Assembly (NCBI GenBank): GCA_035578175.1
Contig: JAQMRL010000006.1
Coordinates: 28,515,393 to 28,579,392, forward strand
Direction: 5' to 3'
Source: Catonia carolina
Lineage: Eukaryota > Arthropoda > Insecta > Hemiptera > Achilidae
Length of the DNA: 64,000 nt
The position numbers and the translations under genes are program-made. A model generated the notes under the pieces. That model had not been told where the DNA came from and ran no database searches. It saw only the letters and a list, made by a program, of their open reading frames with translations. The first letter of the stretch is position 1. Each line of letters opens with the position of its first letter. Of this stretch, positions 55,719 through 64,000 are shown piece after piece.

Positions 55719-56539
55719 AAACAAAATTATAACAAAATAAAAAATATTATCTCCACAGGGGATTACTTAATTAAATAGACAGTACAAAATAACTTATCAA
55801 CTAAATGTTCTAGTTTTAAGGAGCTTGTAGAGATTGACTGAGTAAAAAAAAATAAAAATAAATCAGCAGTCGCGGAACCGACCTACAGAAATGACTACTT
55901 AATTAATTAATTATAAAATTAAATAAAAAAATACTTTTGGTAAATTAATTAATGGTAATGTTTTTATGGTAATTGTTGATAGCCGAGCGTGACGTGACGG
56001 AAAACCAAAGATTTTCCCGTGTAAAAATACAGTCCAGGCGCGCCAAAAGAAGTAGTACTTCAAAAAAATTAAGTAATATGTATAAATTTTATATAACCGA
56101 CCACTAGAAAAAGTAACTTAGGATAAATATATGAAAGTAGATTACATGTGTGCTGATACGAAATATAATTTGATATTTTTATTCAATAAACGTGCACGAA
56201 TGTTATAAAATATTATAACCGTTTTGTTCCAACATAATGAACACGATGTGTAAGAGTATTGTATGTAACATGGTTGGTGTTACGTACTGCACTTTTGCAT
56301 GCAAATGTAATTGGAGTCGGAGTAATAATTTAAAGCATTTCCGCTTATGCAAATGAGAAAACAAGTAGTCCGTTATTCTAGAGCATAAAATGAGAATGAT
56401 TGCAGTTTACTTATAATATTTATCTTAAAGTATGTCATTTAATATTTTTCTAAAAAGTTTTATAACAAACATTTTAGTTTACAATTCTTAAGCAACGATT
56501 AACCTTTACAATAGTGTTCTTGTCAATTTGTGGATAAAT
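55719..56539. other. AT-rich stretch, nothing recognised
   Basis: No supported feature. Confidence 0.5.
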
Positions 56540-56980
56540 CTTTCTTCTTCTTCTTCTCCTCCTTCCAACCAACGATTAGGCAGCAGCCTGTTCCGAGCTC
56601 ACATACTGTATCATATATCTCCATCTTTTCCTAGGTCTACTGAAATCCCTTTTACCTTCTGGAGCATACCAGTGCACCTGCTTAGGTACCCTGTGATCTG
56701 ACATCCTTGTTATTTGCTGTCTCCAGCTTTGGTGATAACCCTTTACCTTTTGTTCAAGTTTTAAATAACCAATTCTGACCTTATTTGCTCATTCTTTATT
56801 CTTTCCAAGCGTGTACACCTGTTAGTCCTTCGCAGAAATCTTATCTCTGCCGTCTGGATTCTCCACTCTTGAGTTTTTGTTGTTGTCCATGCCTCACTTC
56901 CGTGCAGAATAACTGGAGCTACCATGAAAAAATCCTTTAGATAAATAAGGTTGACGAACGGGGAATACATAATATCATTA
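56540..56980 (-). pseudogene. LINE RT C-terminal region with (GAA)n tail
   Basis: The minus frame at 56761-56970 reads VILHGSEAWTTTKTQEWRI, AEIRFLRRTNRCTRLERIKN, ending at a stop after SELVI. In a second frame the protein continues LEQKVKGYHQSWRQQITRM, HRVPKQVHWYAPEGKRDFS, RPRKRWRYMIQYVSSEQAAA and a proper stop, followed by a GAAGAAGAA tail (TTCTTCTTCTTCTCC at 56541 on the plus strand). Motif order is the standard end of an insect non-LTR RT protein. One frameshift or stop. Best preserved member of the family that also left fragments at 22900 and 24041. The RT domain is missing. Confidence 0.75.
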
Positions 56981-57092
56981 AAAAATTTCTCACAAAAATT
57001 TTGCGGATGGTTCTTGTAATAATATGAGTAAATTCGACGTAGTCGTTTGGCTTTAAAATTAAAATTTTACTATAAAAAATAACAAGGAGATA

Positions 57093-57442
57093 CATTAGAG
57101 CCGCGGTTATCCGAGCCCCGGCAAACCGAGTTCCGGGTTAACCAAGATAGTCCTTAAAAGCACTGCGCAAAGCGAAATACGTATATAGCGGCAAATCGAT
57201 CATAAACTGTATGTAGCTACTGTCCTATGTATTTTTTCATTTTATATTTTTATTCTTACATAAGTTTTTATTTGATGATACATTAGATGCCTTTTTCACA
57301 TCGTTGACCACATTTACATTCATTTCACCAGTTTACCCTTCGTTTCCTTAGCGATTTTTGACAGAGTTCTTGTTAACCGAGTTTTCGATTATTTAAGGTA
57401 TCCTCGGTCCACATTACCTCGGATAATCGAGGCTCTTCTTTA
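57093..57442. mobile_element. pogo/Tigger-like MITE
   Basis: Terminal inverted repeats GAGCCGCGGTTATCCGAG (57098-57115) and the inverse CTCGGATAATCGAGGCTC (57418-57435) match at 16 of 18 positions. Inside, further NNGTTAACC(A/G)AG-type motifs repeat the TIR theme (57137, 57372). The CGGTTATCCGAG text is characteristic of pogo/Tigger ends, which duplicate TA; a TA precedes the left end at 57091, while the right flank is eroded. No coding capacity in 350 bp. Confidence 0.65.
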
Positions 57443-57557
57443 GTTCAGAAATACTGGTTTATTTTGCGGTTTTTCTGTAAAATTTATTTTTAAACTAAAG
57501 CTGCACGAACAATAAAACTTTCTTTATTCACCAAATAAATTTACCAAATTCAATTTC

Positions 57558-57742
57558 AGATATTTTGTTCAAAGATACACGTACACACACACACACTCAA
57601 CACACACAGACCAATCGCTAAAAACATGTATTTTTAGGTTCAGGGGTCTGAAAACGTGTAGATCCAATGAAAACTCGATATTGAAAAATCGACATGAAAA
57701 CAATACTTTCCTTCCTATATATTCATGTAGGCAAGAGAAAGT
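57558..57742 (-). mobile_element. HINE-A 5'-end fragment
   Basis: Plus strand: AGATATTTTGTTC, CA tract, GACCAATCGCTAAAAACATG, CAGGGGTCTGAAAACG, and the terminal GGCAAGAGAAAGT at 57730-57742. The 3' three quarters are absent. Confidence 0.8.
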
Positions 57743-58514
57743 AAAATGTCATTCCATTGAGAAGTCATTGTTTGATTGCTTATTACATTTAAATGGTAGT
57801 TTTATATTTAGCATAGGCCTATATCTATCTTTCACGAAATGTTATTTAAAATTTAGAATTTTCGTAGTGAGTGTATATTTTCCAACGCGGACGATATTTT
57901 TAGTTCTAATAGTAGCAGCAAAGGCTTGGCCGGGCGAGAGACACCGTTTAACCTCACGGTATGTATTTGTTTGGGCGGATGTGTGCCAGTTCGGTTCGTA
58001 CAAGTTTTAATTCGATTAAAACGACTCTCAAAGTAGTTAATTTCCCTAATCTTCAGTTAGCAACATTGAAATTCAGTAAAAGGCTATACTAAGTAATAGA
58101 AAATGAGGTAAAATGGGAAACATCGGGAAACGATAAACACCGGAAATTAGGCGAATTAAAGGAACAAGTAAAGGAAGTTTGAACAAGGAAACATAGTGGA
58201 ATAAGTTTAATTGTTAATGTTTAATGAATGTTCATTAAATGTGTTAAATACACATGATGTGTACAAACCGTAAGTACATATTAATACACTATAATTTTCA
58301 AATACATTATTTTTTTTAGTACAAGTTAAATAGTACATGCAACAATGCGTGTGTAATGATTGCACGACAAAATTTACTTCCAAACGGCAACGATTTAAAT
58401 ATAATGTGATTTATAGCAGCATGCATAAGTTATTTACATAAATATTTGTAACGGGAATTCAAGGACGTCTGTAAGTACGAAAGTCTCGTACTTCTTGCAC
58501 CATCAATAAAATTT
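57743..58514. other. Unassigned stretch
   Basis: A GC-richer patch at 57885-57990 (GGCTTGGCCGGGCGAGAGAC) includes a donor-like GTATGT. This is too weak to call an exon. Otherwise AT-rich. Confidence 0.35.
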
Positions 58515-58520
58515 CATTTT

Positions 58521-58540
58521 TTCTTTCTCTTGCCTATATT
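58521..58540 (+). mobile_element. Isolated HINE-A 5' terminus
   Basis: TTCTTTCTCTTGCCTATATT matches only the first ~20 bases of the family, 90 bases ahead of a nearly complete copy. May be chance or a decayed end. Confidence 0.3.
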
Positions 58541-58609
58541 GGCATCTTTGCCTATAAACTGCACCTTTCATAGTTTTCAAAAATTAGGGTTCGAATATAA
58601 CACCTTTTT

Positions 58610-58739
58610 ACTTCTCTTGCCTATATAAATATATAGGAAAGAAAGTATTGTTTTCATGTCGATTTTTCGAATTCGAGGTTTCACCAGATCTACACGTTTA
58701 CAGACCCCAGGAACCCCAAAAACATGTTTTTAGCAATTG

Positions 58740-58786
<47 letters not shown>

Positions 58787-59489
58787 AACAAAATATCTCA
58801 AGAACGGAACATCGTACGAACTTGAAACTTGAAACTTAAGTTAGATACTACTACTGCATCCGACACGAACATTTTCATTAAAATCGGTTAACCGACAGTA
58901 GTAATTTATTCGAGTCATTTTTCACTTTCTTGCGACTTTTCAAAAACGGCTCCTACGATTTCTTTTTAAATTGCCTCATTTACTAAATTTTTGGAGAGAC
59001 TGTTTTCTCGTAAAAAATTGTTTTTTTTACTATGCATTTTAGTGCAAAAGTTTATACAATCAAAGTTGTAGACGATTTGAAAATCTATAACTTTTATTTC
59101 AAACTTTCTTTTGTATAACGCTTAGTTCAGCAGTAATTAGTGATTTTCTGTTTTTTCATGAAAATCTGTAAAAAAATTGATTTATTAAGATTTCAGCCTT
59201 AGTATGCATTTTACGATAAAAGTGTATTAATCAAATTTGTAGCAAATTAAAAGATCTACACTATTATTATAAGCATTTTTCTCTACAGAGCCAAGTTTAG
59301 CGTGAAAGTGATTTTCCGTAATTTTAAGCCAAACTGAGGTTGATTTTCATTTTGCGTCTTTCACTCATGATTAAAATTAGGTTATGTTATTGAAAATAGT
59401 TTTTTGTTTATTTCTAATGTTAGGTTATGTTGTTAATTATTTTTATTGGGAAGAGAAAGTTGTGTGAGTGCTTTACATTAGATTTTTTA
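58610..59489 (+). mobile_element. HINE-A, complete copy
   Basis: ACTTCTCTTGCC and the TATATAAATATATAGG palindrome at the left, a GT tract at about 58741-58785, and at the right GGGAAGAGAAAGT, a damaged hairpin and AGATTTTTTA. About 100 bases around the CTACAAGATAGGGTAGGCGC block are deleted. Frame 58648-58839 belongs to the repeat. Confidence 0.85.
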
Positions 59490-59555
59490 TTACAATTAGT
59501 TTTATGCTAAATCATGTAGTTGATTTTATACTTATATTTGTACTAGTATGTTTTT

Positions 59556-59677
59556 GTTTAAATGCTTCAGTCATATAATTGACTGAACATGTGATAAGAA
59601 ACAGGGATATTTTTTGTAACCCTGGAACTAGCAGATTGAGTGTAAATAATTTAACACTCCACCAGCCTGTTATGGGT
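59556..59677 (-). mobile_element. B-SINE 5' fragment
   Basis: Minus strand from ACCCATAACAGGCTGGTGG to GACTGAAGCATTTAAAC; the 3' two thirds are missing. It lies 65 bases beyond a HINE-A 3' end. Confidence 0.7.
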
Positions 59678-60436
59678 AAATAAAATTCTTATGCATTCAA
59701 AATAATTCTTTGTAGTTCTAATTATATTACAATTACGTGATAAGTAACTAAAATAATGATCGAAATTGATTATAAAATAAAGTTAACAATAGTAAAGAGA
59801 ACTAAAATTTAACTTCTAATTACCATATAAAATTTAAATCTCGGTTTCAAAATTAAATTTTCATTCAATGTGTCTTACTCGGTACAGACAGACTTACGTA
59901 GTAATCTCGTATATTTATATCACGTATTTCATAATGCTTTGTACGAAATTTTGTTGAATGTATGGAAATCAGAGTAACATTAATGCGTACGGAATACGAA
60001 GATTTAATTTTAGACTTAAGCAATACAGTAATATTAATTAACATGCCAGAAACATAATAGGATAGGAAAGGTGATGTGTGGAGTGAAGTAAAACAAGACA
60101 ATTCAATTTGCAAGAATTATTCGGGGATATGTTTTAAGAGGTAACATATAATTGCACTGGCAGACGGCAGGTGGTAAATGCTTCTAAGCAGCGGGAAATT
60201 CAGAATATTCCAAATTGTTTATATGACAACGGAAATCCGTAGGTTTTAGATAATTTATATGTCTAAAGTATAACTAAACTAAAATCCAAAATATTAGTTC
60301 CATTATGTATTCACCTTAGAAAATATGTGTACAATAAAATTGTTTACATTAAAGTACTAGAAGTTAATTAAAATTTGGTTAACTAACAATATTACTAGTC
60401 TAAGAGAGAAAAATACGTCAATAAATTACAATAATC
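59678..60436. other. AT-rich stretch, nothing recognised
   Basis: The 82-codon minus frame at 59865-60113 is Ser/Ile-rich and unrecognised. Confidence 0.45.
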
Positions 60437-60579
60437 TTAAAAATCTAGTGTGAAACAGTCACATGACTATGAATATTAGCAGTCATGACGCTTATCCTAA
60501 ATTGTAGAGAATAAAAAGTGTAGTAAATAAGGTGATTTTAAACAAAATTATAAAGCCATTTTTGAGAAAATCACAATTA
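60437..60579 (-). mobile_element. HINE-A remnant, heavily deleted
   Basis: The 3' end (AATCTAGTGTGAAACAGTCA) is fused to the ATTAGCAGTCATGACGC and TTTTTGAGAAAATCACAA blocks; the rest is absent. Confidence 0.65.
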
Positions 60580-61199
60580 ACCTCTAGACGGATATTAACA
60601 CAAACGTGGTCATTAACAACACAGCTAGATTTTAAAAGTGCCGCAACGAAGGAAAAAATAGTAACTATACAGAGACGTACCTCACACTAGTCACTATTAC
60701 AGACAACTAATGAATGTTGTACGTGATGCTGCCAATATTACACTATTTCCAACTTATCAAAATGTAATGACCCATCTCATGAGGAAACATATGGGCCACC
60801 CGGTGTATCAGTTACAATTTAAGATACAGAAACGATTCAATATGTAAGAATTTTAGACTTTATATTGCGCAAGACATAATTATTATCTGTCGACAGGATA
60901 AGAAGATACGACAAAGATTGTGGAGGTGAAAGAGATATCGGTGGTAGCGAAGGGAAGTGGGTTCGGGTTGGGCTGCCAAGCAGGAAACGATATTCCCTAG
61001 TACTTTTTAACGCAGTATTTTATTAAAATGATAATCAATATTTTTAAGACATAATATTTACATTATTTTACCCTTATATACAGGATGATATCAAAAAGTG
61101 TTTCAAAAATTCAGGAAATGGTTGTTCGCATTTAAGAATTGAGAAAACTTTTTACCAAGGTATTACATGGCAGCTTAGTGTTTTCAATATTATCCTTCG
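60580..61199. other. Unassigned stretch
   Basis: No supported gene. ATGGGCCACCCGGTGTATCA at 60789 and TATACAGGATGATATCAAAA at 61076 are reminiscent of ends of insect retroelements, but no element can be delimited. Confidence 0.35.
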
Positions 61200-62245
61200 C
61201 TCTGTTTTTCTTCTTCTTTTTCTTCTGCTTTTCAAGGATTTGGCATTTCTGCCTGTTCCGAACCTCTCAAATTTTCCCATCTCTTTCTCGGGCGTTGTCG
61301 TTCTCTCCTGCCCTCCGGCTTATAGCCCAGTGTCTACTCAGGTATCCTATCCTCCCTCATTCTGTTTACATTCTCTAACCACTGAATTCTGTTCTGAGAT
61401 ACATTGTCGTTTATAGAGAAGTTGTTGAGTTCCTTCCTTGTCTCTGTATTCCTATAACGATCTTCTCTACTACACCCACACGTATGTCGAAGAAATTTCA
61501 TTTCAGATGCTCGCAATCTACTCTCCTCTCGTTTTGATAGCACCCAAGTTTCACTGCCATTGAGTAGGGTCGGCACTGCTAGTGTTTTATAAAATTTCAC
61601 CCTCGTGTTTTTGCTGGTGCTATTTTTTAAAAGGCGGTGGATAGTTCCGCATATTTGCTGAAATCGGTGCATCTTACTGTAAGCATCTTTATCCTGTTGG
61701 TATGTAATGTTGCAACCTAGACACTGAAAGTGGGATATCTGTTCCAAAATATTATTATCTATAACAATTTTTCTTCTGACTGGCTCCTTTCCTCTGAATG
61801 CCATTACCTTTGTCTTCTTCGTCGAAACTGTCAACTTATATTCTTTACAGATTTTTTTTTCAGCATGAAGAGTGCTCTCTGCAGGTCATCCTCATTCTCT
61901 TGTAGCACTATCAGGTCATCGGCAAATAATAAACAGTTTACAACCCTATCTTCTCCTATGAGAATACCATTGTGTATTTCAGACTTCCATCTTCTAATCA
62001 CGTCATTCAAACAAATATTAAACAAAGTGGGTGATAGACCACACCCTTGTCTTAGTCCTCTATTAATAATTACTTCTTAAGAAATGGACTTCTCAATTGC
62101 TATTACCCCTCTGGTATCTTTGTACAGGCTTTGGACTGCTTTTATAAGATGGGAAGGATATCCAGTATCTCGCAATATTTCCCATAATTTTATTCTATCC
62201 GCTACTAAAAGCCTTCTGAAGATCGGCAAACCCAAGTGATTTTTG
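61200..62245 (-). pseudogene. LINE reverse transcriptase, RT motifs to C-terminus, frameshifted
   Basis: Most complete retroelement protein in the window, minus strand. Motif A (FADLQKAF) lies near 62230, then DRIKLWEILRDTGYPSHLIK; motif B (GLRQGCGLSPTLF) near 62020-62060; motif C (LLFADDL) at about 61912-61932. The frame at 61334-61834 then carries KTKVMAFRGKE, HFQCLGCNITY, NGSETWVLSKREESRLRASE and ENVNRMREDRIPE. After a stop it continues YKPEGRRERQRPRKRWENLR, SEQAEMPNP and a GAA-rich tail near 61200-61225. Catalytic Asp residues of motifs A and C are present. Frameshifts after motif A and after motif C, plus stops, make it non-functional. Endonuclease and ORF1 are absent. Clade uncertain. 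Confidence 0.8.
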
Positions 62246-62546
62246 TTTTTTTTAATACAGAAGTTTTATTCTAGAAACTGGACTGCCACTTTTGCCAACG
62301 ATATTGCCGGACAATTAATTCATACATATCCAGCTACAGTGTCTAAACAACTGTAACGGCACCAGGATAGAATACAAGTCTGGCAGAATAAATAGGAAAT
62401 GAAGAGAAATGGAACGAAAAGTACGCACGTGACATGTACACTAAGAAAGGACACATGCCCGCTAGTGTACATAAACACCACACATATAGCTGAAACGGTC
62501 ATCGTTAAATATCATGGTATTTATCTTGACAAACATGGCATTCATC
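62246..62546. other. Unassigned stretch
   Basis: No recognised feature. It lies between a LINE remnant and repeat R1 and may be part of either. Confidence 0.35.
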
Positions 62547-62765
62547 TGGATGTATGGTAGTCAAATTTATAATGCAGCAAAGCCTTCAGTAATTTCATGA
62601 ATACAACGTTTTCAAAGTGAATTCTCTCGATTACTAATCTCTTGATTACTAATTGCCCAAGTTACGTATCCAATAGAACAATACACGATGACTTACGCGT
62701 TCCTTAAGTCAACGACACATATCTAACATTGTACCGCAGGTCCAGAGACAAACTTCAAAATCATA
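62547..62765. repeat. Dispersed repeat R1, copy 2
   Basis: Collinear with 28060-28262 (see that entry), about 15-20% diverged by eye plus a short insertion (GCAAAGCCTTCAG). A B-SINE with its own target duplication follows at 62787. Confidence 0.65.
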
Positions 62766-62786
62766 ACAACATATTAAGGGATTAAT

Positions 62787-63169
62787 TTTTTTGTTTAGGT
62801 CATCAGCCGAAAGGTTGGTTTGAACCTGTAGAGGTTTGACTAAGTAAAACGAGAAGTGAGGTAGTTTACAATTGCCTTCCTCACTGAGTGGAAAAGTTCG
62901 CTTATCAGCATGCCGGTCCCTCTGAAAAGCACATATTTTGTAAATGACACCTTCAATTCATTCACCACAGGGTCTGGCTGTATAATGAAATTAATTACTT
63001 TCAGAGGAGATAACTCTGATTAGTGTCTTACACCACTACTTCTTCTGTTCTTAAATGATTCAGGCATTTAATTGGCTGACCGCGTGATAAGAAACATAAC
63101 TATTTATTTTAGCCCTGTAAAGAACAGATTGAGTGTAAATAATTTGACACTCCACCTGTCTGTTATGAC
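62787..63169 (-). mobile_element. B-SINE, full length with 11-bp target duplication
   Basis: AAGGGATTAAT at 62776-62786 and 63170-63180. A deletion of about 10 bases (near CACATATTTTGTAAATGAC, 62930) breaks the family frame. Confidence 0.85.
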
Positions 63170-63209
63170 AAGGGATTAATATGCAACATGAATTCTGCAG
63201 AGCTACCAG

Positions 63210-63335
63210 GAATCGCACAAAGAAGAAGAAGAAGGAGAAGGAGAAGGATGAGTAGGAGAGTAGAGGGAGAAGCGGAAAAGGAGGAGAAGAAGAAGGAGAA
63301 GAAGTAGGAGGCGGTGAAGGAGGAGAAGAAGTACA
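63210..63335 (+). repeat. Polypurine (GAA/GGA)n tract
   Basis: About 125 bases of nearly pure purine on the plus strand, like the LINE tail at 33370-33480, but without a recognisable LINE end before it. Could be an orphan LINE tail. Such tracts can form triplex DNA. Confidence 0.8.
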
Positions 63336-64000
63336 GTAAAAATAAACTACTTAAAATATAAGCTGTAAGATGGTCAATGAATAAATCACCATTTCAAAAT
63401 TCACTCAAGTAAGCTTTATTGCAATATTAAATAAAGAAATAATTCTACAAGTCAGTAATGAGACTTTTTATGTAGGATGAACTAAAAAAGAAACTGATGA
63501 TTTAGCTTTAATTTTTTAGCTTCATAACTAAGCAGAATAACTTCTCTGATGCAACATCAGTTTAAAATCAGAGAGTTTTAAATCAATAAATTATACAATA
63601 TAACGAAGAAAAATATTATAATAAAACATAGTAATGACCTAATTTAAATTATGAAATATTTAAAACAAATTGAAATTACTGTATTTAAATTAATTAATCT
63701 ATTAAATAAAACGTTTTAATAATAAGAAACCAGAAATTAATTAATATAAATAATTTGCCAGACGTGATTCAATAATATTTCATTTAATTAAATATAATTT
63801 ATGAGTTTTCAAGAACAAAAATAAAATGAGACTTTTCAGTTACTCGAAACTATTCAATACGAGAAAGTTTCTACACGTTTATACAATTTTTCAATTCTAA
63901 ATAATTTTAATATAATTTCACGACTTCCAGAAAAAAAACACCATTTGAGAAGATACCAATGTATATTTTCACGCTAGTCGGAATTAACTATGAATTCTGT
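63336..64000. other. AT-rich stretch, nothing recognised
   Basis: No supported feature up to the window end. Confidence 0.5.

Noticed and set aside
60780..60830. Retroelement terminus around GGGCCACCCGGTGTATC
   Set aside because: Only a short resemblance; no element could be delimited.

Overview
The window looks like intergenic or deep intronic DNA from a large, AT-rich animal genome, most likely an insect. A hemipteran is my best guess, from the general style of the non-LTR retrotransposon C-termini, and that guess is weak. I recognise no host protein-coding gene, no functional tRNA or rRNA gene and no CRISPR. Nearly everything that can be identified is a mobile element, usually damaged, and almost every long open frame is a shadow of a repeat.

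The window is dominated by two dispersed families. HINE-A (my label) has 22 copies or fragments covering about 14 kb. A complete copy is about 0.9-1.0 kb. It starts with a 13-bp motif (ACTTTCTCTTGCC), carries an internal (GT)n tract, and has the inverted 13-mer (GGCAAGAGAAAGT) about 27 bp before its other end. A short hairpin and a T-run follow that inverted motif. This asymmetric layout is that of non-autonomous Helentron-type rolling-circle elements (HINE/DINE-1-like), not of ordinary cut-and-paste MITEs. B-SINE (my label) has about 17 copies of a 390-bp element with variable 11-15 bp target-site duplications, 5' truncations and an A-rich 3' tail. It therefore moves by target-primed reverse transcription, but I cannot see a tRNA-type head in it. 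Several copies share an open frame of about 72 codons.

Three tRNA-derived SINE families are also present: SINE-1 at about 20.8 and 50.4 kb; SINE-2 at 6.0, 6.4, 18.0, 29.3, 34.0 and 53.7 kb; SINE-3 at 29.7 kb. A chimera at 0.6 kb joins a SINE-1 head to a SINE-2 body. LINE reverse-transcriptase remnants, mostly C-terminal ends with (GAA)n-type tails, lie at 6.8, 14.5-15.2, 22.5-23.1, 24.0, 32.8-33.5, 38.0, 40.9, 50.7/51.9, 55.0, 56.5 and 61.2-62.2 kb. The last of these is the most complete and keeps RT motifs A, B and C. DNA transposons are a mariner at 50.9-51.8 kb with TIRs and TA duplication, inserted in a LINE; a second mariner-type remnant at 38.6-39.3 kb; a pogo/Tigger-like MITE at 57.1-57.4 kb; and a piggyBac-like end at 55.17 kb.

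The rest is AT-rich unique-looking sequence with microsatellites: (CA)n at 25.4 and 49.8 kb, (ACT)n at 41.7 kb, and polypurine blocks at 33.4 and 63.2 kb. One GC- and CpG-rich island at 30.0-30.4 kb and two histone-type 3' stem-loop matches (28.55 and 30.06 kb) are not explained by the repeat families. The best candidates for something undescribed are the HINE-A family, B-SINE with its conserved frame, and the GC-rich island.
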